Counted from the stretch's first letter, positions 8,444 to 20,594 are shown. The stretch is DNA of 64,000 bases from Williamsia herbipolensis (GCF_000964005.1 NZ_JXYP01000022.1:29303-93302), one strand, 5' to 3'. The notes: a model not told the origin generated them from the sequence alone. Numbers and translations: made by a program.

Positions 8444-8562
8444 GGACGCAGGCTACCGGTAGTGCGGCTGGTTCGACATCGTCGGGTGGCGTGCCCGTCC
8501 ACCCCGCGACGACACCCGCCGAACACGCCCCGGGACAACCCCCGAGCGGCGATGATGGCCCG

Positions 8563-9465
8563 ATGTCGACACCGACCGACCCCACCGCTGTGCACCCCGA
8601 TCTGCCGCGGTGGACACGCGCGTTGCCCGCCAACCCGATCGGGCCGACGTCGAGCCGTCTCATCCGTGCCGCCACGGGCGTGGTGTCGCTCATCCCCGAC
8701 CGCCGCGTGGAGACCGTGGCGGTGTCGGAGACCGCGTCGATACGCCTGTTCGGCCCGCGCACACCCGGGACGACGACGCCCGCCCTGGTGTGGATGCACG
8801 GCGGCGGCTACGTGATCGGTACGGCGCGCCAGGACGACGCCATCTGCCGCACCTACGCCGAGAGACTCGGGCTGCTCGTGGCGTCGGTGGAGTACCGGTT
8901 GGCGCCCGATCACCCCTATCCGGCAGGTCTCGAGGACTGTTACGCCGCCCTGACGTGGCTGGCCCGGCAACCGACCGTGGATCCTGCACGCATCGTCGTC
9001 GCGGGGGCGAGTGCCGGCGGCGGGCTGGCGGCCGCACTCGTCAACCTCGCGCACGACCGCGGTGAGGTGACCCCGGCGTTCCAACTCCTCGTCTACCCCA
9101 TGCTCGACGACCGCACCGTCGCCACTCCGCCCGAGCAGGCGGGCTCGCACCATCTGTGGAGCGCGCGCAGCAACGTCTACGGCTGGTCGGCCTACCTCGG
9201 CGACGCCGACCGGGCCACGGCGGTACCGGCCCGCCGCACCGACCTCACCGGCCTGCCGCCGACCTGGATCGGGGTCGGTACCCACGACCTGTTCCACGAC
9301 GAGGACCTCGCCTACGCCCGCCGCCTCGCCGACGCGGGCGTCCCGGTCGAGACCGAGGTCGTGCCCGGCGCCTTCCATGCCTTCGACGTCTTCGCGGCGC
9401 GCACGGCGGTGGCGCGCTCGTTCGTCGACTCGCAGATCGCGGCCGTACGCCGGGTGCTCGGGTAG
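8563..9465 (+). CDS. Alpha/beta hydrolase, hormone-sensitive-lipase family esterase
   Basis: A 300-residue esterase of the HSL (family IV) type. The oxyanion-hole motif HGGGYVIG starts at His79 and the nucleophile elbow GASAGGG contains Ser150. Asp242 in HDLFHDED and His272 in GAFHAFD complete the triad. The start ATG at 8563 is preferred; a longer frame from a GTG at 8491 would add a Pro-rich tail without a ribosome site. No secretion signal. These enzymes hydrolyse short acyl esters. It is not part of the Rv3035-Rv3040c order known from M. tuberculosis and so looks like an insertion in this lineage. Confidence 0.85.
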   Translation: MSTPTDPTAVHPDLPRWTRALPANPIGPTSSRLIRAATGVVSLIPDRRVETVAVSETASIRLFGPRTPGTTTPALVWMHGGGYVIGTARQDDAICRTYAERLGLLVASVEYRLAPDHPYPAGLEDCYAALTWLARQPTVDPARIVVAGASAGGGLAAALVNLAHDRGEVTPAFQLLVYPMLDDRTVATPPEQAGSHHLWSARSNVYGWSAYLGDADRATAVPARRTDLTGLPPTWIGVGTHDLFHDEDLAYARRLADAGVPVETEVVPGAFHAFDVFAARTAVARSFVDSQIAAVRRVLG

Positions 9466-9530
9466 TTCGGGACGGTCACGATCTCACGCGTCGGCCCTCG
9501 ACGCCGGTCGCCGTCGCCTAGGGTCGATCC

Positions 9531-10556
9531 ATGGCAGCCCAATCCGCCGGCCCTCCCGTCGAGCTGACCGTGGGTGACCGGACGGTGCGTGTCTCGAGCC
9601 CCGACCGTGTCTACTTCCCCACCCGCGGCGAGACCAAGCTCGACCTCGTCGAGTACTACCTGTCGGTGGGCGACGGGATCGTCCGCGCCCTGCGGGACCG
9701 CCCCTGCATGCTGCACCGCTACCCGAAGGGGGTGTCCGGACAGAAGGTGCATCAGAAACGCATCCCGGCCGGCGCCCCGGACTGGCTCGAGACCGTCGAG
9801 ATCTACTTCCCGCGCTACGGGCGCACCGCCGACGAGGTGTGCGTCACCGAACTGGCGTCGGTCGCGTGGGCCGTGCAGATGTCGACCGTGGAGTTCCACC
9901 CGTGGAACTCACGCAGATTCGACACCGAGAAGCCCGACGAGTGGCGGATCGATCTCGACCCGATGCCCGACTGCGACTTCGACAAGGTCCGTCGCACCGC
10001 CCACGTCGCCCACGAGGTGCTCGACGAGCTCGGCATCCGGGGGTTCCCCAAGACCTCGGGCGGGTCGGGCCTGCACGTCTACGTCCGCATCGAACCGGAA
10101 TGGTCGTTCACCGATGTCCGCCGCGCCGCCCTCGCCTTCGCCCGAGAAGTGGAGCGCCGCAACCCCGCCGACGTCACCACCACCTGGTGGCGCAAGGACC
10201 GCGACCCGACCGCGGTGTTCGTCGACTACAACCAGAACACCCGCGACCACACCATCGCCGCCGCCTACTCGGTGCGCGGCAACCCCGACGCGACCGTCTC
10301 GACACCGATCGAGTGGTCGGAGATCGACGACGTCGACCCGCGGGATTTCACCATCGCCACCGTGCCCGAGCGGTTCTCACGGATCGGAGACCTGCACGCC
10401 GAGATCGACGACGTCGCACACCGTCTGGACACGCTGCTCGAGTGGGCCGACCGTGACGGCGTGACCGCCGAGTCGGACGATCCCCCGGAACCCGGGGCCC
10501 ACCCGGACACGTCCGACAGCACGTCCACACCAGCGAACGGAGAACACCACTCGTGA
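9531..10556 (+). CDS. LigD-type polymerase/primase domain protein (PolD-like)
   Basis: A 341-residue stand-alone archaeo-eukaryotic primase domain of the LigD polymerase family. The metal-binding DLD is at Asp141/Asp143 (WRIDLDPMPDCDFD), followed by the family motif SGGSGLHVYV and the late VDYNQNTRDHT segment. No ligase or phosphoesterase domain is attached, as in the mycobacterial PolD proteins Rv3730c and Rv0269c. Such proteins add ribonucleotides and fill gaps in DNA repair (family knowledge). The acidic Pro/Ser-rich tail after about residue 315 is probably disordered. A TAGGGT hexamer (9519-9524) ends 6 nt before the ATG, suggesting a leaderless mRNA. Its stop overlaps the next ATG by one base. 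No Ku or ligase gene is near. Confidence 0.87.
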   Translation: MAAQSAGPPVELTVGDRTVRVSSPDRVYFPTRGETKLDLVEYYLSVGDGIVRALRDRPCMLHRYPKGVSGQKVHQKRIPAGAPDWLETVEIYFPRYGRTADEVCVTELASVAWAVQMSTVEFHPWNSRRFDTEKPDEWRIDLDPMPDCDFDKVRRTAHVAHEVLDELGIRGFPKTSGGSGLHVYVRIEPEWSFTDVRRAALAFAREVERRNPADVTTTWWRKDRDPTAVFVDYNQNTRDHTIAAAYSVRGNPDATVSTPIEWSEIDDVDPRDFTIATVPERFSRIGDLHAEIDDVAHRLDTLLEWADRDGVTAESDDPPEPGAHPDTSDSTSTPANGEHHS

Positions 10557-12631
10557 TGCACCCCCGCGCCGACCTGTCCGCCGCACCCGTACGGGACCCC
10601 CTCGTGCTGGGACGCCGTGCGTTTCTCGCCTCGGTGGGCGGTGCGGTGGCCGCCGGGTTCCTGGCCGCCTGCGGGGACGATTCGGCTCCGCGTCGCACCA
10701 TCACCCCCGACCTGTCCGGCGCCGACAACGCCGTGCGGGTGCAGAACGATCTGTACCGCCACGTCAACGGCAGCTGGCTGACGACCTACCAGATCCCCGC
10801 CGACAAGGCGGGTTTCGCGACGTTCACCGAGCTCGACGACACCGCGCGGGAACAGTTGCGCGCCATCATCGAGAAGATCCCCGCCTCGGCCACCGGCGAG
10901 GACGCGAAGGTGCGCGACCTCTACGCCAGCTACATGGACACCGCGGCGATCGCCGCGGCCGGGGTCACCCCCGTGACCCCGCTGCTCGACGCCATCTCCG
11001 CGGCACAGACCAAAACCCAACTGACACAGGGCCTCGCCTCCCTCTCGACGGCGGGTGGTTCCGGGATCATCGACTTCTACGTGGCGCCCGACCAGGAGAA
11101 CGCCACCCGATACGTCGCCAACATCGTCCAGTCCGGCATCGGACTACCCGACGAGTCCTACTACCGCGAGGACAGCTACGCCCAGACACGTACCCAGTAC
11201 GTCGCATTCCTCACCACCCTCGCCCGCGAGGCCGGCCTCGCCGATCCCGCCGGTGTCGCCACCCGCGCCATGTCGGTCGAGACCGCGGTCGCGAAGGGAC
11301 ACCTCACCACCGTCGAGAGTCGCGACGCGAAGGCGACCTACAACCCGAAGACGTGGGCACAGTTCACCGCCGAGGCGCCCGGTATGGACTGGGAGGCATG
11401 GCGTTCGGGTCTCGGCGCGACCCAGCAGCAGTTCTCGCGGGTCGTGCTGACCGGGAACAAGGTGAGCGCGACCGTCGGCACGGTGTGGCGCGACACCCCC
11501 ATCGAGACCCTGCGCGACTACATCCGCATGGTCGTGCTGCGCAGCTACGCCCGCTATCTCTCCCCGCCGTTCGCCGACGCCTACTTCGACTTCTTCAGCA
11601 AGACCCTCAACGGCGTCGAGCAGCAACCCGAACGCTGGAAGCGCGGTGTGTCCGTGGTCGACACCCTGCTCGGGGAGGCCCTGGGCAAGAAGTACGTGAA
11701 GCAGCACTTCTCGTCGACCGCGAAATCCGACGCCAAGGAACTGGTCGGGAACCTGCTCGAGGCGTACAAGCGCAGCTTCGAGAAGATCGACTGGTTCAGC
11801 GACGCGACGCGCAAGGAGGCGCTGACGAAGCTGGGCAAGATCAACGTCAAGATCGGCTACCCCGACAAGTGGCGCGACTACTCCGACGTCACCATCAGCC
11901 GGACCGACATCATCGCCAACTACCGCCAGGGCTACGCGTTCGAGTCCAAGCGTCAGGTCGACAAGCTCGGGACGACGGTCAACAAGGACGACTGGCAGAT
12001 GACGCCGCAGACCGTCAACGCCTACTACGACCCGACGTTCAACGAGATCGTGTTCCCCGCGGCGATCCTGCAGTCCCCCTTCTTCAGTCCCGACGCCGAG
12101 ATCGCGGTCAACTACGGCGGGATCGGCGCGGTCATCGGTCACGAGATCGGCCACGGTTTCGACGATCAGGGCTCGCAGTACGACGGCGACGGCAACCTGC
12201 GTGACTGGTGGACCGCGGCCGATCGAGCGGCGTTCACCAAGAAATCCGACGCCCTCATCGCCCAGTACAACGTGCTGGTGCCCCAGGGACTCAAACCCGA
12301 TCAGCACGTCGACGGCGCGCTCACCGTCGGCGAGAACCTCGCCGACCTCGGCGGGTTGTCGATCGCGTTGTCGGCGGCGTCGATCGCTGCGGAGAAAGAC
12401 GGTCAGAAGGACTTCGACCGGACCGACGTGTTCCTGTCGTGGGCGCGCATCTGGCGGAGCAAGGACCGGCCCGCCGCCCTGGCCGAGCAGCTCGCCACCG
12501 ACCCGCACTCACCCGGCGAGTTCCGATGCAATCAGGTGGTGCGCAACCTCCCCGACTTCTACTCCACCTTCGGCGTGACCCCGAGTGACGCGCTGTATCT
12601 GCCCGAGGCGCAACGGGTTCGGATCTGGTGA
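10556..12631 (+). CDS. M13 (neprilysin/PepO-like) zinc metallopeptidase, predicted Tat lipoprotein
   Basis: A 691-residue protease. The zinc motif is HEIGH (His529, Glu530, His533) and the third ligand is Glu593 in ENLADLGG, both required in family M13. The C-terminus ends RVRIW as in neprilysins. The N-terminus has a twin-arginine signal (Arg20-Arg21 in GRRAFLAS) followed by a hydrophobic stretch and a lipobox-like LAAC with Cys39, so it is likely folded in the cytoplasm, exported by Tat and lipid-anchored. M. tuberculosis Zmp1, by contrast, lacks an evident signal. The ATG overlaps the polymerase stop by one base; a GTG three bases earlier is an alternative start. Confidence 0.9.
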   Translation: MHPRADLSAAPVRDPLVLGRRAFLASVGGAVAAGFLAACGDDSAPRRTITPDLSGADNAVRVQNDLYRHVNGSWLTTYQIPADKAGFATFTELDDTAREQLRAIIEKIPASATGEDAKVRDLYASYMDTAAIAAAGVTPVTPLLDAISAAQTKTQLTQGLASLSTAGGSGIIDFYVAPDQENATRYVANIVQSGIGLPDESYYREDSYAQTRTQYVAFLTTLAREAGLADPAGVATRAMSVETAVAKGHLTTVESRDAKATYNPKTWAQFTAEAPGMDWEAWRSGLGATQQQFSRVVLTGNKVSATVGTVWRDTPIETLRDYIRMVVLRSYARYLSPPFADAYFDFFSKTLNGVEQQPERWKRGVSVVDTLLGEALGKKYVKQHFSSTAKSDAKELVGNLLEAYKRSFEKIDWFSDATRKEALTKLGKINVKIGYPDKWRDYSDVTISRTDIIANYRQGYAFESKRQVDKLGTTVNKDDWQMTPQTVNAYYDPTFNEIVFPAAILQSPFFSPDAEIAVNYGGIGAVIGHEIGHGFDDQGSQYDGDGNLRDWWTAADRAAFTKKSDALIAQYNVLVPQGLKPDQHVDGALTVGENLADLGGLSIALSAASIAAEKDGQKDFDRTDVFLSWARIWRSKDRPAALAEQLATDPHSPGEFRCNQVVRNLPDFYSTFGVTPSDALYLPEAQRVRIW

Positions 12632-12644
12632 GGAGTCTCCTGCG

Positions 12645-13472
12645 TCACAGGTCGCCGTAGCGGTCCGATCCGTCGAACTCGATGCGCACCGCGCTGCCGT
12701 CGGAGATCAGTGTCGGCGTGATGGTCTCGATCGTGCGGGGCGCGGCCATGAGATCGGCGACGGTGTCGAAGCGCGCGAGGTGATCGAGTTGGGCCCATGT
12801 CGGCGGTAGCAGGAACGCCTCGCGAGCCCGCCAGCGCGCCATGACGGTGTCGATGCGGTGCCAGCTGGCCGAGGCGGCCTCGGTGGTGCGGTCGTCGGCA
12901 ACCTGTCCCGGCGGCAGCACGGCGAGGAAGAAGCGGGTGTCGTAGCGGCGCCGCTCCCCCAGCGGGGTGATCCAGTGCGCCAACGGCGCCAGGAGATCGG
13001 CCCGCAGCACGAGGTCGTTGTCGCGCAGGAACCCGGCCAGCGAGATCGTCTTGTCGACGAGGTCGCCGCGGGCCGGATCGTGGACCGAGGTGTCCGACAG
13101 CACGTCGTGCGCACCCGAGCCGGCGAGCAGTACGCCGCACTCCTCGAAGGTCTCGCGCACGGCCGCACACACCAGGGACTGGGCCAACGGCTCGCTGTCG
13201 CCGGAGCCGAATTGTGCAGCCCACCAGTCGGGTTGGGGTCCGGACCACGCGATGTCGGCCTCGGCGTCGCGCGGATCGACGCCTCCACCGGGGAACACCG
13301 TCATGCCACCGGCGAACGCCATCTGTGCCACCCGTCGGATCAGGAACACCTCGATGCCCGCACCGTGGGTGTCGTCGGCGGGAGCATCGCGCACGAGGAC
13401 CACGGTCGCGGCGTCGCGCACCGGCACCGACTCGGGGTCGTCGACGGGCCGGAAGTCGCCCGGGCCGCTCAT
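12645..13472 (-). CDS. NUDIX hydrolase (Rv3040c-like)
   Basis: A 275-residue NUDIX-fold protein with MTVFPGGGVDPRDAE and AAVRETFEECGVLL carrying the Nudix box glutamates, separated by an insert of about 40 residues between the Gly loop and the helix. This split box is typical of the larger NUDT7/NUDT19-like coenzyme A or acyl-CoA diphosphatases, so CoA esters are a reasonable but unproven substrate. The start overlaps the ABC-ATPase stop by four bases (ATGA), showing translational coupling. It converges on the M13 protease gene with 13 bp between the stops. Confidence 0.82.
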   Translation of the reverse strand: MSGPGDFRPVDDPESVPVRDAATVVLVRDAPADDTHGAGIEVFLIRRVAQMAFAGGMTVFPGGGVDPRDAEADIAWSGPQPDWWAAQFGSGDSEPLAQSLVCAAVRETFEECGVLLAGSGAHDVLSDTSVHDPARGDLVDKTISLAGFLRDNDLVLRADLLAPLAHWITPLGERRRYDTRFFLAVLPPGQVADDRTTEAASASWHRIDTVMARWRAREAFLLPPTWAQLDHLARFDTVADLMAAPRTIETITPTLISDGSAVRIEFDGSDRYGDL

Positions 13473-14356
13473 TCGCGGGCCCGCCGATGGCCTCCCGCAC
13501 GGCGGGCACGACGTGCGAACCACCGACCGTCGATGCGGTCCAGGGCGATCGTCTGACTGAAGGCGGCGGTCAGGTTCTCGGCCGTGAGCACGTCGTCGAG
13601 GAGTCCCTGCGCCACCACCGCGCCCTGCGAGAGCAGCATGGCGTGGGTGAAACCCTCGGGGATCTCCTCGACGTGGTGGGTGATGAGAACGGTCGCGGGC
13701 GCGTCGGGATCGGCGGCCAGGACACCGAGTCGGGCGACGAGTTCCTCGCGCCCGCCGAGGTCGAGTCCCGCGGCCGGTTCGTCGAGCAGGAGCAGCTCCG
13801 GATCGGTCATCAGTGCCCGGGCGATGAGGACCCGTTTGCGCTCCCCCTCCGACAGGGTGCCGAAGCGCCGGTCGGCGAGGTGCTCGGCACCCATCGACTC
13901 CAGCGTCTCGACCGCCTGGGAGCGGTCGACATCCTCGTACTCCTCGTGCCACCGACCCAGCACCGAGTAACCGGCGGAGATGACCAGGTCGGTCACCACC
14001 TCGTCGTCGGGGATGCGTTCGGCCAGCATCGACGACGTGACGCCGATCCGGGTCGAGAGGTCACGGATGTCGGTGTGGCCGAGGCGTTCACCGAGCAGGT
14101 TCGCGGTACCCGAGGTCGGGTGCGTCTCGGCCGCGGCCATCCGCATCAGCGAGGTCTTGCCGGCACCGTTGGGTCCCAGGACGACCCATCGTTCGTCGAG
14201 TTCCACCTGCCAGGTGATGGGCCCGACGAGCGTCGTCCCACCCCGGACCAGCGTGACGTCGGTGAAGTCGACGAGCAGATCGGGATCGGGCGTGGGCGGC
14301 GGAGTGACATCGGTGTGGGGCGCAGCGGGGTCGGGCACGTCCCCATCGTGCCGCAC
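13469..14356 (-). CDS. ABC-type ATPase (Rv3041c-like)
   Basis: A 295-residue ATP-binding subunit. Walker A is GPNGAGKT, the signature LSEGERKRV, Walker B LLLLDEPAAGLD and the H-loop LITHHVEEI. The sequence resembles ModF/YheS-like ATPases that lack an obvious partner permease, and none is encoded next to it. It may therefore not be a classical transporter. The N-terminal 25 residues are Pro/Asp-rich linker, so the true start could be slightly downstream. It forms a two-gene operon with the NUDIX gene, as in mycobacteria. Confidence 0.85.
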   Translation of the reverse strand: MRHDGDVPDPAAPHTDVTPPPTPDPDLLVDFTDVTLVRGGTTLVGPITWQVELDERWVVLGPNGAGKTSLMRMAAAETHPTSGTANLLGERLGHTDIRDLSTRIGVTSSMLAERIPDDEVVTDLVISAGYSVLGRWHEEYEDVDRSQAVETLESMGAEHLADRRFGTLSEGERKRVLIARALMTDPELLLLDEPAAGLDLGGREELVARLGVLAADPDAPATVLITHHVEEIPEGFTHAMLLSQGAVVAQGLLDDVLTAENLTAAFSQTIALDRIDGRWFARRARRAGGHRRARE

Positions 14357-14413
14357 CGCGGCGCGTGTGTCGGGTTCCGACTCGGGTGGGCGGTGGTTTT
14401 CGCCGGTGGGTCG

Positions 14414-14869
14414 TCAGGCGAGGGCGAAGTCGGCGAAGTCGAACCCGGGCACCACGATGCAGCTCACCAGGGAGGCCTCGTCGTCACCCGAGCGCGCCCG
14501 TTGCCAGACGCCCGGGGGCACCACGTGCTGCGGGGTCTGGCCGCCGGCGATGTCGGGGCCGAGGAGCACCGTCGTCTCGTCCGCAGGGGCCTGCCCCGCC
14601 TCGCCGAGCACCAATTCCACCGGTGCGCCCCGGTGGTGCAGCCAGATCTCGGCGCCACGCACGGTGTGCCACGCCGATTCCTCGCCCGCGGGCAACAGGA
14701 ACAGGATCGCGGTACCGGCGGCGCGGTCGCCGACGTATCCCCCGGGGGTGGCCGCGGCCAGGACCGATTCGGGCAGCACGAGGTCGCTGCGCCACGTCTC
14801 GCGGAACCAGCCGCCCTCCGGGTGTGGCTGCAGATCCAGGTGATGCGCCCAGTCGGGCAGTTCGCTCAT
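14414..14869 (-). CDS. DUF985-family cupin protein
   Basis: A 151-residue single-domain cupin. HPEGGWFRETWRS near the N-terminus, FLLPAGEESAWHTVRGAEIWLHH in the middle and VVPPGVWQRAR towards the end are the family signature. Members have a jelly-roll fold; the real activity is unknown, though sugar or metal binding is often proposed. The start at 14869 (MSELPDWAHH) fits the family length. It lies 13 bp downstream of the Pth2-like gene and is probably in the same transcript. Confidence 0.8.
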   Translation of the reverse strand: MSELPDWAHHLDLQPHPEGGWFRETWRSDLVLPESVLAAATPGGYVGDRAAGTAILFLLPAGEESAWHTVRGAEIWLHHRGAPVELVLGEAGQAPADETTVLLGPDIAGGQTPQHVVPPGVWQRARSGDDEASLVSCIVVPGFDFADFALA

Positions 14870-14882
14870 GCCCCGAACCCTC

Positions 14883-15698
14883 TCATCCTCGAGGCGAGGA
14901 TGTGTGGCCGCGGTCTGCGATGGGCATGAAGGCGCCACGCGCGGCGACGACGGTGACCGATCCGGGCTCCACCTCGGTGAACCCTGCGTCGCGCACCGCG
15001 ATGGTGTCCCGGCCGTCGGCGTCGAGGGCACGCGCGAAGACCTCGGGTGTCGGGACGGCGACCGTGAGCGGACACCCTGCACGCCACCAGGTCTCGCAGT
15101 CGTCGACCGGGTACAACGCGGCCGCGAGCATCGCGCCGTGACCCACCTGGGCGGCGAGCTTGCCGACGGTCATGTCGAGACCGGGGTTGACCCACAGGAC
15201 GAGGTCCTCGATGTCGGCGGTGACGGAGTCGAGGTCTCCCTCGACGTCGGTGCCGCCGATCTGCAGTCGGGCGATGCGGCGGTCGAGATCACCGACGGGT
15301 CCCGGCACGATCGCGCGGGCCTGCGCGGCACCGGAGGTGACGGTGAGCCCATCGACCTCCTGCGCCGCGATCCAGTGCGCGCCGCGGGCCCGGCGGCTGA
15401 TCTTGCGGATTCTCGCCTCACACCAATCGGCGACGGGATCGTGCCACGGCCCCGGTCGAGGTGCGGCGTCGGCGTCGGCGTCGGCAGGGTCCGGAGCCGT
15501 CACGGGGTCGACGCGGTCGTCGAGGCAGAGCAGCACGCTCGCCCGGGCGGCCGCGGTGAGCAGGTCGCGGCGGGGCGGCGGATCACCCTTCTCGATACGC
15601 AGCACGATCGGCATCGCGAGCACGCGGCTCGGGTCGACGGGGTCGGGTGCGCCCCCGTGCCGCCGGGACACCAGTCGATACCGATCGGCGAAGGTCAT
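14883..15698 (-). CDS. Pth2-family peptidyl-tRNA hydrolase-like protein
   Basis: A 271-residue protein. The C-terminal part (about residues 165-260) contains MTVGKLAAQVGHGAM, the hallmark of archaeal/eukaryotic-type peptidyl-tRNA hydrolase Pth2, with conserved Lys and the QVGH motif, followed by WWRAGCPLTVAV. The N-terminal 150 residues are not typical of Pth2 and include an Asp/Ala repeat (DADADA). Actinobacteria also carry the essential Pth1, so this may act on other aminoacyl- or peptidyl-RNA substrates. It is 18 bp downstream of serB2 on the same strand. Confidence 0.72.
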   Translation of the reverse strand: MTFADRYRLVSRRHGGAPDPVDPSRVLAMPIVLRIEKGDPPPRRDLLTAAARASVLLCLDDRVDPVTAPDPADADADAAPRPGPWHDPVADWCEARIRKISRRARGAHWIAAQEVDGLTVTSGAAQARAIVPGPVGDLDRRIARLQIGGTDVEGDLDSVTADIEDLVLWVNPGLDMTVGKLAAQVGHGAMLAAALYPVDDCETWWRAGCPLTVAVPTPEVFARALDADGRDTIAVRDAGFTEVEPGSVTVVAARGAFMPIADRGHTSSPRG

Positions 15699-15716
15699 GG
15701 GTCTGAGAGGGCCGTG

Positions 15717-18750
<3,034 letters not shown>

Positions 18751-18968
18751 AGATCCTCCTGCCTGCGCGCGGCCCGAGAGCCCGCGACAACAAAGTGCAC
18801 TGGATTGATCGTAAACCCTCAGACCCCTCTGAGCCGAGCGGGTCCTACGTTCTGTCGTACTACGGAGGCGGCCCGCGCGGCGGAGCCACGGGGCGATCCG
18901 GACACGGTGCTAGCGTGAGCGTCGACATGAGGGTGGTCGACCCTCGGGCCCGGAGCGGAAGACTGCAG

Positions 18969-19949
18969 GTGAACGGTATTTCCAAGCGTCGATCGACGAT
19001 CGTGGCGGCACTCGCGGTCGCGACCGCGACGGCCCTGACCGTGACGGCGTGCGGCGACACCGGCACCCCGCCCGGAGAGGGCAACGTCACCACCACGACG
19101 ACCAAGATCGCCAACGCGTACCTCGTGGCACCCGAACGCAACTTCGACAACGCCTGCGGCGCACCGTCGACACCCGACTCCGGGCAGTCCGATGTCGCCC
19201 GTATCGCGGTCACCGATCCCGCCCTGCTCGACGCCGTCTGCGCCCTTGGGATCCAGTCGAAGGTGGTGGCGGTCGCCGCCGAGCGCGGATCCATCGCCCG
19301 CAACCTCGGCCCCTCGGTGTTGTCGCTGCCCACGATCGGTACGAACCCGTCGCCCGCCGCCGCGCGCGCCGCCGACGCCGATGTCGTGCTCGGCTACGAC
19401 GCGTCGCGCGCGACCGCGTTCGGTGGACGGGCGGTCACCATCGACCGCAACCTGGGCTGGCGCGAACAGTTCGCCGCCGTCGCCGACGGCCTGGGCCGCG
19501 GCGAGACCGGGCAACGGCGCCTCGACACCTTCGCCGAGCAGGCCCGCCGCGCCGGACTGCGGGTCGACGCCTCGCACTCGCAGGTCGGGCTGGTGCGCTT
19601 CGGTGAGAACAGCGAGACCATCGAGGGCACCGGATCGTTCGCGGGCACCATCCTGTCGGCGATGGGGGTCCAGCGCCCGGCGACGCAGCGCGGCGCCGGC
19701 GCGATCACGGTGAACGACGACAATTTCACCGACGCCGACGCCGACCTCATCTACGTCAGTTTCCGGACGAAGGCCGCCCAGGAACACGGTTCGTCGGTGA
19801 TGCGCAGCGACCGCTGGCTCGACATGGGCGCCCCCGGCTACAGCCGTGTCCTCGTCGTCGACGACGACATCTGGTACGGCACCGGTGGACTCGCCGCGGC
19901 GGCGGTCGTGCTGGGCGACGCGACCCGTTCGCTGAACTCGTCGAGCTGA
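18969..19949 (+). CDS. Iron-siderophore-type ABC substrate-binding lipoprotein (FecB-like)
   Basis: A 326-residue periplasmic binding protein of the FecB/TroA type. From the GTG at 18969 it begins MNGISKRRST, then a hydrophobic core and a lipobox VTAC with Cys28. GGAAG lies about 8 nt upstream; the ATG at 18927 is a weaker alternative. The mature part has the two-lobe pattern VARIAVTDPALLDAVCALGI ... DADVVLGYDASRA joined by a long helix. In mycobacteria FecB (Rv3044) binds carboxymycobactin and has been linked to envelope integrity. No permease or ATPase is encoded nearby. The Thr-rich stretch after Cys28 is a flexible tether. Confidence 0.85.
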   Translation: MNGISKRRSTIVAALAVATATALTVTACGDTGTPPGEGNVTTTTTKIANAYLVAPERNFDNACGAPSTPDSGQSDVARIAVTDPALLDAVCALGIQSKVVAVAAERGSIARNLGPSVLSLPTIGTNPSPAAARAADADVVLGYDASRATAFGGRAVTIDRNLGWREQFAAVADGLGRGETGQRRLDTFAEQARRAGLRVDASHSQVGLVRFGENSETIEGTGSFAGTILSAMGVQRPATQRGAGAITVNDDNFTDADADLIYVSFRTKAAQEHGSSVMRSDRWLDMGAPGYSRVLVVDDDIWYGTGGLAAAAVVLGDATRSLNSSS

Positions 19950-20012
19950 CCCCTTAGACCCCCGGTGGGTCGAAGGGTGTTCCACGACACATGAGCCGAT
20001 GAGCATGTGTGC

Positions 20013-20504
20013 ATGACTGTCACCGATGACCTGCTGAGCAACAACGCCGACTACGCCGCCTCCTTCTCCGGACCTCTCCCCCTGCCGCCGAGCAAGCACG
20101 TCGCGGTGGTGGCCTGCATGGACGCGCGACTCAACGTCTACGGCATCCTCGGTCTGAACGAGGGTGAGGCGCACGTGATCCGCAACGCCGGTGGCGTCAT
20201 CACCGACGACGAGATCCGCTCGCTCGCGATCAGCCAGCGACTGCTCGGGACCACCGAGATCATCCTGATCCATCACACCGACTGCGGGATGCTCACGTTC
20301 ACCGATGACGAGTTCAAGCGCGGCATCCAGGACGAGATCGGTCAGAAGCCGAACTGGTCGGCCGAGGCGTTCCCCGACCTCGACGAGGACGTCAAGCAGT
20401 CCCTCACCCGTATCGAGAACAGCCCGTTCGTCACCAAGACCACCTCGCTGCGCGGTTTCGTCTTCGACGTCGCGACCGGCAAGCTCAATGAGGTCGTCCG
20501 CTAG
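20013..20504 (+). CDS. Beta-carbonic anhydrase (Rv1284-like)
   Basis: A 163-residue beta-class carbonic anhydrase. Zinc ligands line up exactly with those reported for Rv1284: Cys35, Asp37, His88 and Cys91, with Arg39 completing the Asp-Arg dyad (CMDAR, HHTDC). The ATG at 20013 is used; a GTG two codons earlier is possible but gives no better ribosome site. The enzyme interconverts CO2 and bicarbonate in the cytoplasm. It sits between fecB and a MarR gene, so it is an insertion relative to the M. tuberculosis order. A hairpin-forming repeat follows its stop. Confidence 0.93.
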   Translation: MTVTDDLLSNNADYAASFSGPLPLPPSKHVAVVACMDARLNVYGILGLNEGEAHVIRNAGGVITDDEIRSLAISQRLLGTTEIILIHHTDCGMLTFTDDEFKRGIQDEIGQKPNWSAEAFPDLDEDVKQSLTRIENSPFVTKTTSLRGFVFDVATGKLNEVVR

Positions 20505-20522
20505 CAGCACGTTTCGGAGTCA

Positions 20523-20591
20523 CAGACGCTCCGCTTACACAAAGACGCTCTGCTTGTCAGCGGAGCATCTCCTCAGAAGTGGAGCGTGTGT
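20523..20591. repeat. 69-bp intergenic repeat, copy A (terminator-like)
   Basis: This 69-bp segment matches 21846-21914 at 55 of 69 positions without gaps. It lies between the convergent stops of the carbonic anhydrase and MarR genes. It contains an imperfect hairpin (20543-20553 pairing with 20560-20570) plus two more copies of the CGCTCC/GGAGCG core. It may be a bidirectional terminator or a small REP-like repeat. Confidence 0.75.
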
Positions 20592-20594
20592 CGT

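Noticed and set aside
9531..10556. Complete non-homologous end-joining locus
   Set aside because: Only the polymerase-type domain is present; neither Ku nor a ligase domain lies in the window.
11144..12508. Minus-strand open frame of 454 codons inside the M13 protease gene
   Set aside because: The plus strand codes for the HEIGH and ENLAD motifs; the antisense product is without recognisable domains.
18751..18968. Regulatory site (iron or redox) between ctaD and fecB
   Set aside because: No iron box (TTAGGTTAGGCTAACCTAA-like) or strong palindrome could be found in this 218-bp divergent region.
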